From NCBI GenBank assembly GCA_041396045.1, contig JAWKZI010000003.1, forward strand, positions 62,001 to 126,000: DNA of 64,000 nucleotides, given 5' to 3'. Numbering within the stretch: position 1 is the stretch's first letter; each line of letters opens with the position of its first letter. The position numbers were made by a program, and so were the translations under genes. Below, piece by piece: positions 25,008-33,773 of this stretch. Source of the stretch: SHZI01 sp041396045. Lineage in GTDB: Bacteria; Pseudomonadota; Gammaproteobacteria; Steroidobacterales; GCA-2729495. A model generated the notes under the pieces. That model was not told the DNA's origin and made no database searches. It worked only from the letters and a program-made list of their open reading frames with translations.

Positions 25008-27245
25008 TCAAATATGTCTGAAGCATCTTCTGTGGGGATTCGCTACGCGGCGCAGCGGAAGCGTTCACCAATCGTTGCCCGGTAGCAGCAAACACAGCGT
25101 TCGCAACTGCCGGTGCGATCGGTGGCACGCCCGGCTCACCCACCGCGGGTGGCTCCACCGACGGCACGATATGCACATCGTGTCGGCGCATCCGGCCGGC
25201 CGCAACGCCGTGTTAGTCGTGGAAGTTACTTTCCCTGACCGCACCGTCGTCCAGATTGATCTCGCCATGGGGCGCAGGCAGGCCAGAAGATGATCCCGCC
25301 CACTCAATCTGCTGCTGACGGACGATGTCAGGATTAACAGCCGTTCCGCAATCGACCACGCTGGGTCACACGAGTAGAACGCGGATCTGTCCCTCTGCTT
25401 CATGGACACTTCGGCGACCTGGGCAACGATGGTGCCGAAGGCCTCTGTATCGCCTTGCCATAGAAACCGGCCTTGGCGGCGGCTGGCTGCAGGTCTGCCA
25501 ACCGGATTTCTCAAGCACCAGATCCAGCACCACCAGGTGTCGCGGCGCATGGGCCGAGATGCACCTCGCCTGGCTGCCGGATCTGCGCCGGCCGCAGTCG
25601 CCAGTTCGTCGATGAAGCTCTCGATCACAAAAAGTGGTGTAGAAGTGCGCCACAGAACGCCAGATTGCCACCGGCACGCCAGGATTACTCTGCCAGTTCA
25701 ACGCGCACATTGGGAATTGTGCTTAGGGCTGCTGCACCGGCACCCGTGCGGGCTGCGGGCGGAAGCCCAGCAGGCTTGTCGGCCAGCGGCGCCGTGGTTG
25801 AAGCAAATCCGCTGACCAACGATTTCGGCATCACTCGGTGCCAGCAGGGCCGCAGTCAGGGAAATATCGAGCGATTGAGGCTGGCCGCCACCAGACGATG
25901 CTGCCAGACCACCGGCTGGCCCGAAGCGTCCAGGCCGCCGCGCATGCGGTACAGTGTTGCTTCCCTGAACAGCCCGTGCTGCATGTCATCCTCGCGACTC
26001 CAGATCAGCTTTACAGGTGCCGGTACGGCATACGCGATTTCTGCTGCTTCACCCGTAGTCGCAGTTGCGCGACGGCCGGCTGCCCCACATAGAGTGGGTG
26101 CACCGTCACTTTGGCGGCACGCGGCAGGTCGGTAGCGTCACAGATCAACTGACGGCGCAATGTCCGGCGACTGATTGGGAATCCAGGCTTCGCAGCCACC
26201 ATCGTGAAACCAGGCGTGGCATTCATCGGCTCCATCGTGGCGTGCGCCAGGTACGGCAGCCAGTACTCTGCTTCCAGCACACGGGCAGCACTTGCGAGAG
26301 GCCTGCTCCGGATCACCGTCATTGCGGACACGGTGCCCATGACTGGCGAGCTGCCGCGCCGCGTTCGCGTTTGACCGAGGTGGTGCTGACACCAGACAGC
26401 GGCCCGAGCTCCCACTCAGCGCCGATGGCCGCCGCAGCCTGCTGCCGCGCCTGCCAGTAACCATCAGCAACCACCGCAATACCGCTGTGGATCGGCAGTA
26501 TTTCAAATACACCCGGCATGCCTCGTGCTTTGCTGACGTCGTAGCTGCGCACCGCCGCCTGAATGCGCGGTGGCCGCCGTATCACCGCCACTTTCATGCC
26601 CGGCAATCTTGTGTCGATGCCATAGCTCGCCTGGCCCAGAACTTTAGGCGGCACATCGGGCCGCGGCACGCTGGTGCCGATCCAGCGGAACTGTTCGGGC
26701 TGGCGCAGCGTTACGGTGTCCGGTACCGGCAGTAGCGCCGCCGCGTCGGCCAGCTCTGCATACGACGCACGACGGCTGCTTGCATCAACCACCATGCCGC
26801 CACCATCGGTCTGCAGTGTTGCGGGATCCACCTGCCATTGCCCGGCAGCAGCGGCCAACAACATCTGGCGCGCACGGGCGCCCGTTTCACGGAGTGGCAA
26901 CCAGCGGCTCGCCACACTACGGCTCTCACCCGTCAGCTGGGCCGGATCCTGAAACAGCGGGTGAACCGGTGCCATTTTGGGCGTAATCCGCGATGGCGGT
27001 ACGTCCAGCTCTTCGGCAAGCAAGGTAATGTACGCGGTCATTACGCCCTGCCCCATTTCGATCTTGTCGACCTGCAGGATGATGGCGCCGTCCGGGCGGA
27101 TCTGAAGCCAGGCGTTCGGGTTGATTCCCGACTGGTGGTCTGACAAAGGACGGTCTTGCGGATCCGGCTTCAACCAGCCGAGAACGAGCCCACCACCCAC
27201 GACACCAGCCGATCCCAGCAGCAGATGGCGACGACTGATATTCAC
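25008..27245 (-). pseudogene. Molybdopterin-binding subunit of an isoquinoline oxidoreductase/aldehyde dehydrogenase-like enzyme, multiply frameshifted
   Basis: The first ~300 codons (27245-26330) read cleanly: a Tat leader (ISRRHLLLGSAGVVGGG) and the xanthine-dehydrogenase-family start (DKIEMGQGVMTAYITLLAEELDV). The rest is spread over several frames but unmistakable: LPYLAHATMEPMNATPGF, AWIPNQSPDIA, VTVHPLYVG, PVKLIWSREDDMQHG, RMRGGLDASGQPVVWQHR, and near the end VGEPGVPPIAPAVANAVFAATG then TLPLRRVA. At least five indels are needed to join them. The intact enzyme would hydroxylate an aromatic or aldehyde substrate in the periplasm with a Mo cofactor. No [2Fe-2S] subunit gene is adjacent. 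It lies 30 bp after the SDR gene. Confidence 0.88.
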
Positions 27246-27275
27246 AGCATCCTCACGAATCGAAGCATGTTGTCC

Positions 27276-28118
27276 TTACCAGGGAATAACCTTGCCATCG
27301 ACATTGACCGGCAGGCCTTTGTCTTCGGGCGTGAGTGCCGCAACAAGCTTGTAGAGCCCGGCAGCACTTTCTGCCGGAGTCAGTGCCTTGCCGGAATAGC
27401 CTGATTCTTCCAGCATGTCGGTATCAACCATGCCTGGCGCCACGATTCCCACTGCGATGCCGCGCCCCTTGAGGTCGTTGCGCAGCGCCCGCATGCCCAT
27501 GTTCATCGCCGCTTTGCTCATCTGATAGTCGTAGAAGCGCGACATGCGGCCCATCAAGGTTAAAGAACCCAGACCGCTGGTCATGCCAATGATCTTCTTC
27601 TGCTTGCTGGCTTCCACATTGGAGACAAATGCTTCGGCAAGTTTCAGCGGACCGTAGACATTGGTAAGCATCACATCCACAAACAGTTGCTTGTCGAGGT
27701 TGCCGAATTGCTGCTTCCCGATGGGCGTCCCGAGCCAGCCGGCGTTGTTGAACAGCACGTCAATCGGCACACCCCGGTACTTTGCCGCCAGTTTGTTGAT
27801 CTGCCCAACGTCGGTGACATCAAGTTGTTCCACATGAATTTTTGGATTGGCAGCCGCCAGCGCATTCAGCTCTGCTGCTTTGCGTGGCGAACGACAACTG
27901 GCGATTACATTCCACCCGTGCGAGGCATACTCCTTGACCAGCGCAAGACCCACGCCGCGATTCGAACCTGTGAGCAGGATGGTGGGGCTGTCAGAAGCCA
28001 GAGCAGGCGCCGCACTGGACTGGATTGAATAGCCGGCAGCCATCACCAGAACCACACTCACCAACAGGCTACCGAGCAGACGAGTGATCTTGCGTGAGTT
28101 GGAATATCGCATAGGCAT
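27276..28118 (-). CDS. SDR-family oxidoreductase with N-terminal membrane anchor or signal
   Basis: 280 residues. A hydrophobic segment (LLGSLLVSVVLVMAAGYSIQ, residues 14-33) precedes a classical short-chain dehydrogenase: TGSNRGVGLA (TGxxxGxG cofactor motif), LFNNAGWLG (NNAG), catalytic Ser in GMTSGLGS and YQMSK (YxxxK). It should reduce or oxidise a carbonyl/alcohol with NAD(P)H; AGSCRSP-like 'IASCRSPRKA' after strand 2 suggests NADP preference. The N-terminal segment means it is either membrane-anchored or exported, unusual for an SDR. It is followed 30 bp later by the decayed molybdenum enzyme gene. Confidence 0.85.
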   Translation of the reverse strand: MPMRYSNSRKITRLLGSLLVSVVLVMAAGYSIQSSAAPALASDSPTILLTGSNRGVGLALVKEYASHGWNVIASCRSPRKAAELNALAAANPKIHVEQLDVTDVGQINKLAAKYRGVPIDVLFNNAGWLGTPIGKQQFGNLDKQLFVDVMLTNVYGPLKLAEAFVSNVEASKQKKIIGMTSGLGSLTLMGRMSRFYDYQMSKAAMNMGMRALRNDLKGRGIAVGIVAPGMVDTDMLEESGYSGKALTPAESAAGLYKLVAALTPEDKGLPVNVDGKVIPW

Positions 28119-28234
28119 GACAGAACACCTGCAAATGGAATCCGGGTCAGCAGTCTAGACGAAGTTGCAGCTCAGCCTTCGGCCACCGGCACGAACGACC
28201 GCAACCCGGCTGCCGTTGACCCGATCAACAGTCG

Positions 28235-29859
28235 TTACGGGCTCTGTGGCTGATCGATCTGGTGCTTCGCCGAGCCGTAGGAAAAAATCCGACGCGTGTA
28301 CTCCACGGTCTCCGGAGGCGGCGGGAAACGTGGCTGGCGCACAAACGTGGGTACAGCATCTTTCACCTTGTAGGCGAGCAGACTCACGGGCGGCTGATCG
28401 TGTTCCACCCAGCGTTCGAGAGCGGTGAGGTAGTCGATATCCGTCGCGCCGGGCCCGCCGCCACAATGGAGCATGCCCGGGACCATGAACAGCCGGGCAA
28501 ATTCATCAAGCAGATTCGGGTTGCGTTGTTCCTGATTCTGACCGGACCGGGCGAACTGCTGTCCGGCTTCGCGCCAGTACGCCAGCGTATGGGCCGGCAT
28601 CAGACTCTGATCGGCCCAGCCGTGATAGATGATGAGGCGACCACCCAGATCGCGGAACCGGCTCAGGTTCCCTTTGAACCCGATGACGGCATTGCTGGCA
28701 GCGAACTGTTCCGGGCCGGCACCGAAGTCGATCGCCGGCAACGGCGACGCCGGCGACGCGATCGGGGGATCCGGCTCGAAGGCCAGATACTGCAGCCAGT
28801 TGTGGACGATCGTGGCAAAGAATGGCTGCTGACCGGGTGGTGCCAACAGCGACTTCTCCCACATGGAATTCACTGCCGAGCGATGCGCCACCGGCTGGCC
28901 ATGGACTTTCTGAACCTGCTTCGCGCCCGTTCCCTGCCGGACCATGGGATGGTCCCGCATAGATTCGCTCTGCGGCTTCCACCTGGGCAGCACTCAGGCA
29001 AACGCGACCGGCCGGATCATTCGATGTGCAGGCAAGACTCGCCGGCCGGAATCCACAGGACTCCGGGTCGTTGATGAAGCCGTCACCGTCTGCATCGCAG
29101 GCATCCAGTACTGCCCTTCCCAGCAACGAAAGATCTTTGGCTTTCAGAACAGGTTGGCCATCGGCACCGGTATTGGACGCCATGGCCCAGGCCATATACG
29201 GAACCGACAACAACTGGTTGAACGGTGCGCCGGCAATTATCCCGTTGAAGTCGGCCGGATACCGCTCGGCGCTCACCAATGCCTGGCGGCCACCGGTAGA
29301 GCATCCACGGAAATACGCAAACCGGGCCGGGTCACCATAGTAGTTGGCAACGATTTGCTTGGCAGCGACCGTGGTGACGTGCGTGGCGCGATGACCCATA
29401 TCAACTTCAAGCGCCGGATTGTTCCAGGCCCACGTCGCATCCGGTATCACCTGTTTGGTGACCCATATCGGTAGTCGCCGTGGCATAACCACGCGCCAGG
29501 GCATCTTCCATACCCTGCACCTGGATAATTCCGCACAGGTTTGAGCAACCGGTAACCAGCAGTCTGCCGTTCCAGCCTTGCAGTGGCAGCCGGACTTCAA
29601 AGCCGACTTGCGGATCTGCAAGACCGTTGATTCGGCAAAGCGCCGGCTGGTCATCCTTCGCAGGCAGAACGGTGGCAGCAGTGAGACGGGTATTGATGCT
29701 GGTGGCTTCCTGAAGATCCATTACCGTCAGCGCAGAACAGGCCGCGCGATCTGCCGGTGTAATCGGGTCCGCCGGAGCAGCCTCGACCACTAACGAGCCT
29801 GAAAACAGCCATAGCAATGGAAGGAAGCACAGGGTGCGACACGCACCGCCTGACAACAT
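28235..29859 (-). pseudogene. Tannase/feruloyl esterase-family hydrolase, frameshifted
   Basis: Three frames join into one exported esterase. The ATG at 29859 starts a signal peptide (FLPLLWLFSGSLVVEAAPA). The nucleophile motif YFRGCSTGGRQAL (GCSxGG) identifies the tannase/feruloyl esterase family, and Asp and His of the triad are visible in YHGWADQSLMP and PGMLHCGGGPG. A DxDxDG loop (DACDADGDGFIND) probably binds Ca2+. Frame changes occur near 29455 and near 28900. It would cleave ester bonds of gallate or hydroxycinnamate esters outside the cytoplasm. Whether the indels are biological or technical cannot be decided from this sequence alone. Confidence 0.85.
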
Positions 29860-29994
29860 GGAATTAGCCGCCCGCAGCAAACTGAAGCCTAAACCTGCCG
29901 CAGACACGACAGTGCGTCAATAGCAGTCGTGGAAGCGCCTTCACGCGCGGCCTTGGCATTCAGGGCGGTGAAGGCGTTCCTGCGGGAGGCTCTG

Positions 29995-31307
29995 CTACGG
30001 GGTAGCGCCCCGGCTGAAGGTACGCCGCCCACGGCTGCTGCGACGCTGATTGTGTCCGTTGCTGTTGCCGTTGCGTGGACCACCTTCACCCCGTTGCCCA
30101 CCCCCACGACCGTTGGCATGACCATTCCCCCGGTCGGCGGCTGAATCTGCCTCGACGGGGCGACCGGGTCGTACCGGCGGTTCAGAGATCTTCGGCAACT
30201 GGGCCCGCTGAACGGGTCGGCCGAGCAACCGCTCAATATCCCTGAGCAAGCCGCGCTCTTCACCGGATACCAGCGAAAGCGCCAGCCCGGTAGCACCGGC
30301 CCGGCCGGTGCGCCCGATCCGGTGCACGTAGTCTTCCGGAACATTGGGCAATTCGAAATTGACGACACAGGGTAGCTGGTTGATGTCCAGGCCGCGCGCT
30401 GCAACCTCGGTCGCGACCAGTGCCGTGATGCGCCCACCCTTGAAATCTGCCAGTGCCTTGGTACGGGCTGACTGACTCTTGTTGCCGTGGATGGCGGAGG
30501 CATTGATGCCGTCGTCTTCCAGTTGCTTCGTGAGCCGGTTCGCGCCGTGCTTGGTGCGGGTGAAGACCAGCACCTGGCTCCAGTCGCTATTGCGGATCAG
30601 ATGCGACAGTAGACGCCGCTTGTCTTCCTTGCGGATCTCATGCACCTGCTGCGTCACCAGTTCGATGGCGGCATTACGCCGGGCCACCTCGATGTTTACC
30701 GGGTTGTGCAGCAAACCGCTGGCCAGTTCGCGGATATCGTTGGAATAAGTTGCCGAGAACATCAGGTTCTGCCGCTTGGCCGGCAGCAGCTTCAGGACCC
30801 GGCGAATATCGCGGATGAATCCCATGTCGAGCATGCGGTCGGCTTCGTCCAGCACCAGGACCTCGATACGACTCAGGTCTATGGTGCGTTGCTGAACATG
30901 GTCGAGCAGCCGACCGGGTGTTGCCACAACGATATCGGTGCCGCGGCGCAAGCTCTCGGCCTGCGGATGAAAGCCCACGCCGCCGAAAACCACAGTGACG
31001 GACACCGGCACATATTTGCCGTAGGTCTTCACACTTTCGCCACCTGGGCGGCGAGTTCGCGGGTGGGCACCAGCACCAGTACACGTGGTGTGCGGCCGCG
31101 CTCGATACCCGACGCGGTCAGCCGCTGCAGAATGGGCAGGGTGAAGCCGGCGGTCTTGCCGGTACCAGTCTGGGCGCCTGCAAGCAGATCGCGGCCAGCC
31201 AGAACTTCGGGAATCGCCTGGCTCTGAACCGGCGTAGGAGTGGTGTAGCCGAGTTCCGCAATGGCACGCAGCAGTTCGGGCTTTAACCCGAGAGTTTCAA
31301 ATGACAT
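29995..31307 (-). CDS. rhlE: DEAD-box ATP-dependent RNA helicase RhlE-type, one frameshift
   Basis: Full-length DEAD-box helicase split by a single indel. The N-terminal frame has the Q motif (SFETLGLKPELLRAI), motif I AQTGTGKT and PTRELAAQV; the second frame starts in KTYGKY and has GGVG, ATPGRLLDH, DEAD, SATYSNDI, ARGLDI and HRIGRTGRAG. At the junction (about 31030) adding one base to GCGAAAGTG restores the canonical AAQVAESVKTYGKY. The C-terminal ~60 residues are Gly/Arg/Asn-rich, as in RhlE. It remodels RNA in ribosome assembly and decay. A sequencing indel is the simplest explanation. Confidence 0.88.
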
Positions 31308-31536
31308 GTAGTCGTAGTCCTCACCAGCCTGCAGGGGTACCGGCCTGTGATTGGCTTGCGCCAATGCACCGACAGCGTGCTCCTCTGGTCCGGTAGAGGC
31401 AGGATATTGAAGTGGCCTTCTGGTTTGGGAAGCAGGTCGAAAGGCTCAGGATGAACGAGCTGACCGGACGAAAGCTTGTATAGCGACGCGGACAATACAG
31501 GATTCCAGCGGGGAGTCAATCCACTGCCCTGGCAAT

Positions 31537-32193
31537 TCAGCCGTCGCCCGACAGCCCGCCCTCGATCTGCCCGTCCCTGAAGGTGACACGCTGACCCGGG
31601 AAAAAATCGGCATCGGCCGGATCGTGGCTGATGATCACCACGGGGATGTTCCAGACCTGCACCGCTTGCAACAGCTCCACGCGCATCTCGTCGCGTAACA
31701 ACGGGTCCAGCGCCGCGAACGGCTCGTCCAGCAACAACAAACGGGGACGTGGCGCCAGTGCCCGGGCCAGCGCCACCCGCTGGCGCTGGCCGCCGGACAG
31801 CTGCGCGGGAAAGCTGTCGGCCAGCTCCTCGATCGCAAAGGACCGTAGTAGCCCGGCCACGGCGCGCGCATCGCCAGCCATGCCAAAGGCCACATTGGCA
31901 GCAACGCTCAGATGTGGAAACAGCGCATAGTCCTGGAATACGTAGCCAACCCCTCGCCGTCGCGCCGGGATATCGATTTGTTGGCTGCTATCGAAAACCG
32001 TATCGCCACCAACCACAATCCGCCCGTTATCTGGTCGCAGCAAGCCGGCAATGGCCTGCATCGTCACGGATTTGCCGGAGCCCGAATGACCAAAGATCAC
32101 AACCAGGGGTGTTGTGGTCGTGAAATTGACGTTGAGATGAAACTCCCGCCCCGGACTGCGGAGCGTCCGGCGAATGTCTACCTGAAGCGTCAT
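31537..32193 (-). CDS. modC: Molybdate ABC transporter ATP-binding protein, short form
   Basis: 218 residues: Walker A GHSGSGKS, Q-loop YVFQDYALFPHLSV, ABC signature LSGGQRQRVALARAL, Walker B LLLLDEPFAALD and a switch His in IISHD. It pairs with the adjacent modB by a four-base overlap. At this length it lacks the C-terminal TOBE/Mop domain of standard ModC (about 350 residues), so substrate feedback through that domain is absent. With ModB and ModA it imports molybdate, needed for Mo enzymes such as the degraded hydroxylase at 25-27 kb. Confidence 0.85.
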   Translation of the reverse strand: MTLQVDIRRTLRSPGREFHLNVNFTTTTPLVVIFGHSGSGKSVTMQAIAGLLRPDNGRIVVGGDTVFDSSQQIDIPARRRGVGYVFQDYALFPHLSVAANVAFGMAGDARAVAGLLRSFAIEELADSFPAQLSGGQRQRVALARALAPRPRLLLLDEPFAALDPLLRDEMRVELLQAVQVWNIPVVIISHDPADADFFPGQRVTFRDGQIEGGLSGDG

Positions 32194-32858
32194 GGGTGAC
32201 GAGTCCGCAGCACGCGTGCAGCCACCACAAGTATCAGCACACAGACCAGCGAGGTGATGCCGACGAGCAGTAATGCTTCGGCATCCCTGCCAGCCTGTAC
32301 CGAGTCATAGATTGCCAGAGCCAGTGTCTGCGTCTTGCCCGGCAGGCTGCCGGCCACCATCAATGTGGCACCGAACTCACCCATCGCACGCGCAAAGGCC
32401 AGCATGGCCCCCGCCAGCACGCCAGGCCATGCCAGGGGCAGCGTTACACGACCAAAGACGCGAAACTCGCCTGCGCCCAAAGTTCGCGCTGCATTCTCCA
32501 GCTGCGGATCCACCCCCTGCAGAGCGGCGCGCGCGCCCTGGTAAACCAGTGGAAAGGCCACGATCGCCGCGGCAATCACTGCACCTTGCCAGGTAAATAT
32601 CAGGCGTATGTCCAGGGTTTGCTCCAGCCAGCGGCCGAGCGGGCTTTTGCGACCCAGCGCCGTCAGCAGGTAATAACCCAGCACTGTGGGTGGCAGCACC
32701 ATCGGCAGCATCAGCAAGGCGTCGACCAGGGAACGGCCGATGAATTCACAGCGATGCATCGCCCAGGCGGCTGCCACGCCGGTCAGCAGCGCAATTGCGG
32801 TCGCCACGCCGGCAATCTTGCCAGTCAGCAGAACAGTGGTCAGGATGAACTCGGTCAT
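32190..32858 (-). CDS. modB: Molybdate ABC transporter permease
   Basis: 222 residues with five to six membrane helices and the ModB pattern: MLPMVLPPTVLGYYLLTALGRKSPLG near residue 60, then a coupling loop GVDPQLENAARTLGAGEFRVFGRVTLPLA (the EAA motif) and ARAMGEFGATLMVAGSLPGKTQTLALAIY. It forms the inner-membrane channel for molybdate. It overlaps modC by four bases. Its start faces modA, which is on the opposite strand. Confidence 0.92.
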   Translation of the reverse strand: MTEFILTTVLLTGKIAGVATAIALLTGVAAAWAMHRCEFIGRSLVDALLMLPMVLPPTVLGYYLLTALGRKSPLGRWLEQTLDIRLIFTWQGAVIAAAIVAFPLVYQGARAALQGVDPQLENAARTLGAGEFRVFGRVTLPLAWPGVLAGAMLAFARAMGEFGATLMVAGSLPGKTQTLALAIYDSVQAGRDAEALLLVGITSLVCVLILVVAARVLRTRHP

Positions 32859-32916
32859 TGGCAGATTTTTCGAGAGTTCCGTGATGCCGGGGAAAGTATC
32901 GTGTCAGGTCAGCGTC

Positions 32917-33735
32917 ATGGTCGGCAAACGCCGCGGCATGGATTCCGGGAAGGTGGCCATATTTAATAGCCTGACCTGGTTCATTACCACCTTGTTGCTG
33001 GCACTGAATGTAGCAGCAACTCCCGCCACTGCCGCAGACCTGACCGTTTCTGCGGCAGCCAGTCTCACAGATGCATTTCGTGCCACGGCCACTGCCTACG
33101 AAGCCCGCAGGCCGGGCGTTCGCATCATCCTGAACCTGGCAGGCTCCGGCCAGTTGCTGCAACAAATCGACAACGGTGCGCCAGTGGATGTTTTCGCATC
33201 GGCTGACGAAGAAACCATGGACCAGGCGCAGGCCAGCCGCCTGATCATTGACGACAGTCGGACCAATTTCGCCCGCAACACCCTGGTACTGATCGAGCCG
33301 GCAGACAACCCGTCTCAACCGGGTTCGGGCCAGCTGCAGTCGCTGAGCGATATCACCAGGCCCGATGTCGGGCGTATCGCGATCAGTAATCCCGAGATCG
33401 TGCCGGTCGGGCGCTACAGTCGCGACGCCTTGCGCGCTCAGGGCCTGTGGGCCGGGATCCAGCCCAGGCTGGTCACGACGCAAAGTGTGCGCCAGAGTCT
33501 GGCCTACGTGGCCCGGGCTGAAGTTGATGCCGGATTTGTCTATGCAACGGATGTACGGGTTGTTCCTGGCAAGGTGCGCATCGTGGCGAACGTGGCCACC
33601 GTGCAGCCGATCGTCTACCCCATCGCGGTGGTGCGTTTCAGCCGTCAGCCCGACGCCGGAAGGGATTTTATTGCCTTCGTCCGCTCGGCCGAAGGACAGG
33701 ACATTCTGCAGCGCTTCGGCTTTCTGAAACCGTAG
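32917..33735 (+). CDS. modA: Molybdate ABC transporter substrate-binding protein
   Basis: 272 residues from the ATG at 32917 (another at 32938). A signal peptide (LTWFITTLLLALNVAATPATA) precedes LTVSAAASLTDAFRATATAYEARRPGVRI, NLAGSGQLLQQIDNGAPVDVFASAD and SQPEIVPVG-like 'SNPEIVPVGRYSRDAL', all typical of ModA. It captures molybdate or tungstate in the periplasm. It is divergent from modB with a ~60-bp shared upstream region, rather than leading a modABC operon. I see no convincing ModE palindrome in the short gap. Confidence 0.9.
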   Translation: MVGKRRGMDSGKVAIFNSLTWFITTLLLALNVAATPATAADLTVSAAASLTDAFRATATAYEARRPGVRIILNLAGSGQLLQQIDNGAPVDVFASADEETMDQAQASRLIIDDSRTNFARNTLVLIEPADNPSQPGSGQLQSLSDITRPDVGRIAISNPEIVPVGRYSRDALRAQGLWAGIQPRLVTTQSVRQSLAYVARAEVDAGFVYATDVRVVPGKVRIVANVATVQPIVYPIAVVRFSRQPDAGRDFIAFVRSAEGQDILQRFGFLKP

Positions 33736-33773
33736 AAGGAGCTATCCGCCGCGAACGCTCAAGGCTTTTCAGG

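Noticed and set aside
32859..32916. ModE box or molybdenum-cofactor riboswitch in the modB-modA gap
   Set aside because: The gap is too short for a riboswitch and shows no inverted repeat resembling the ModE site.
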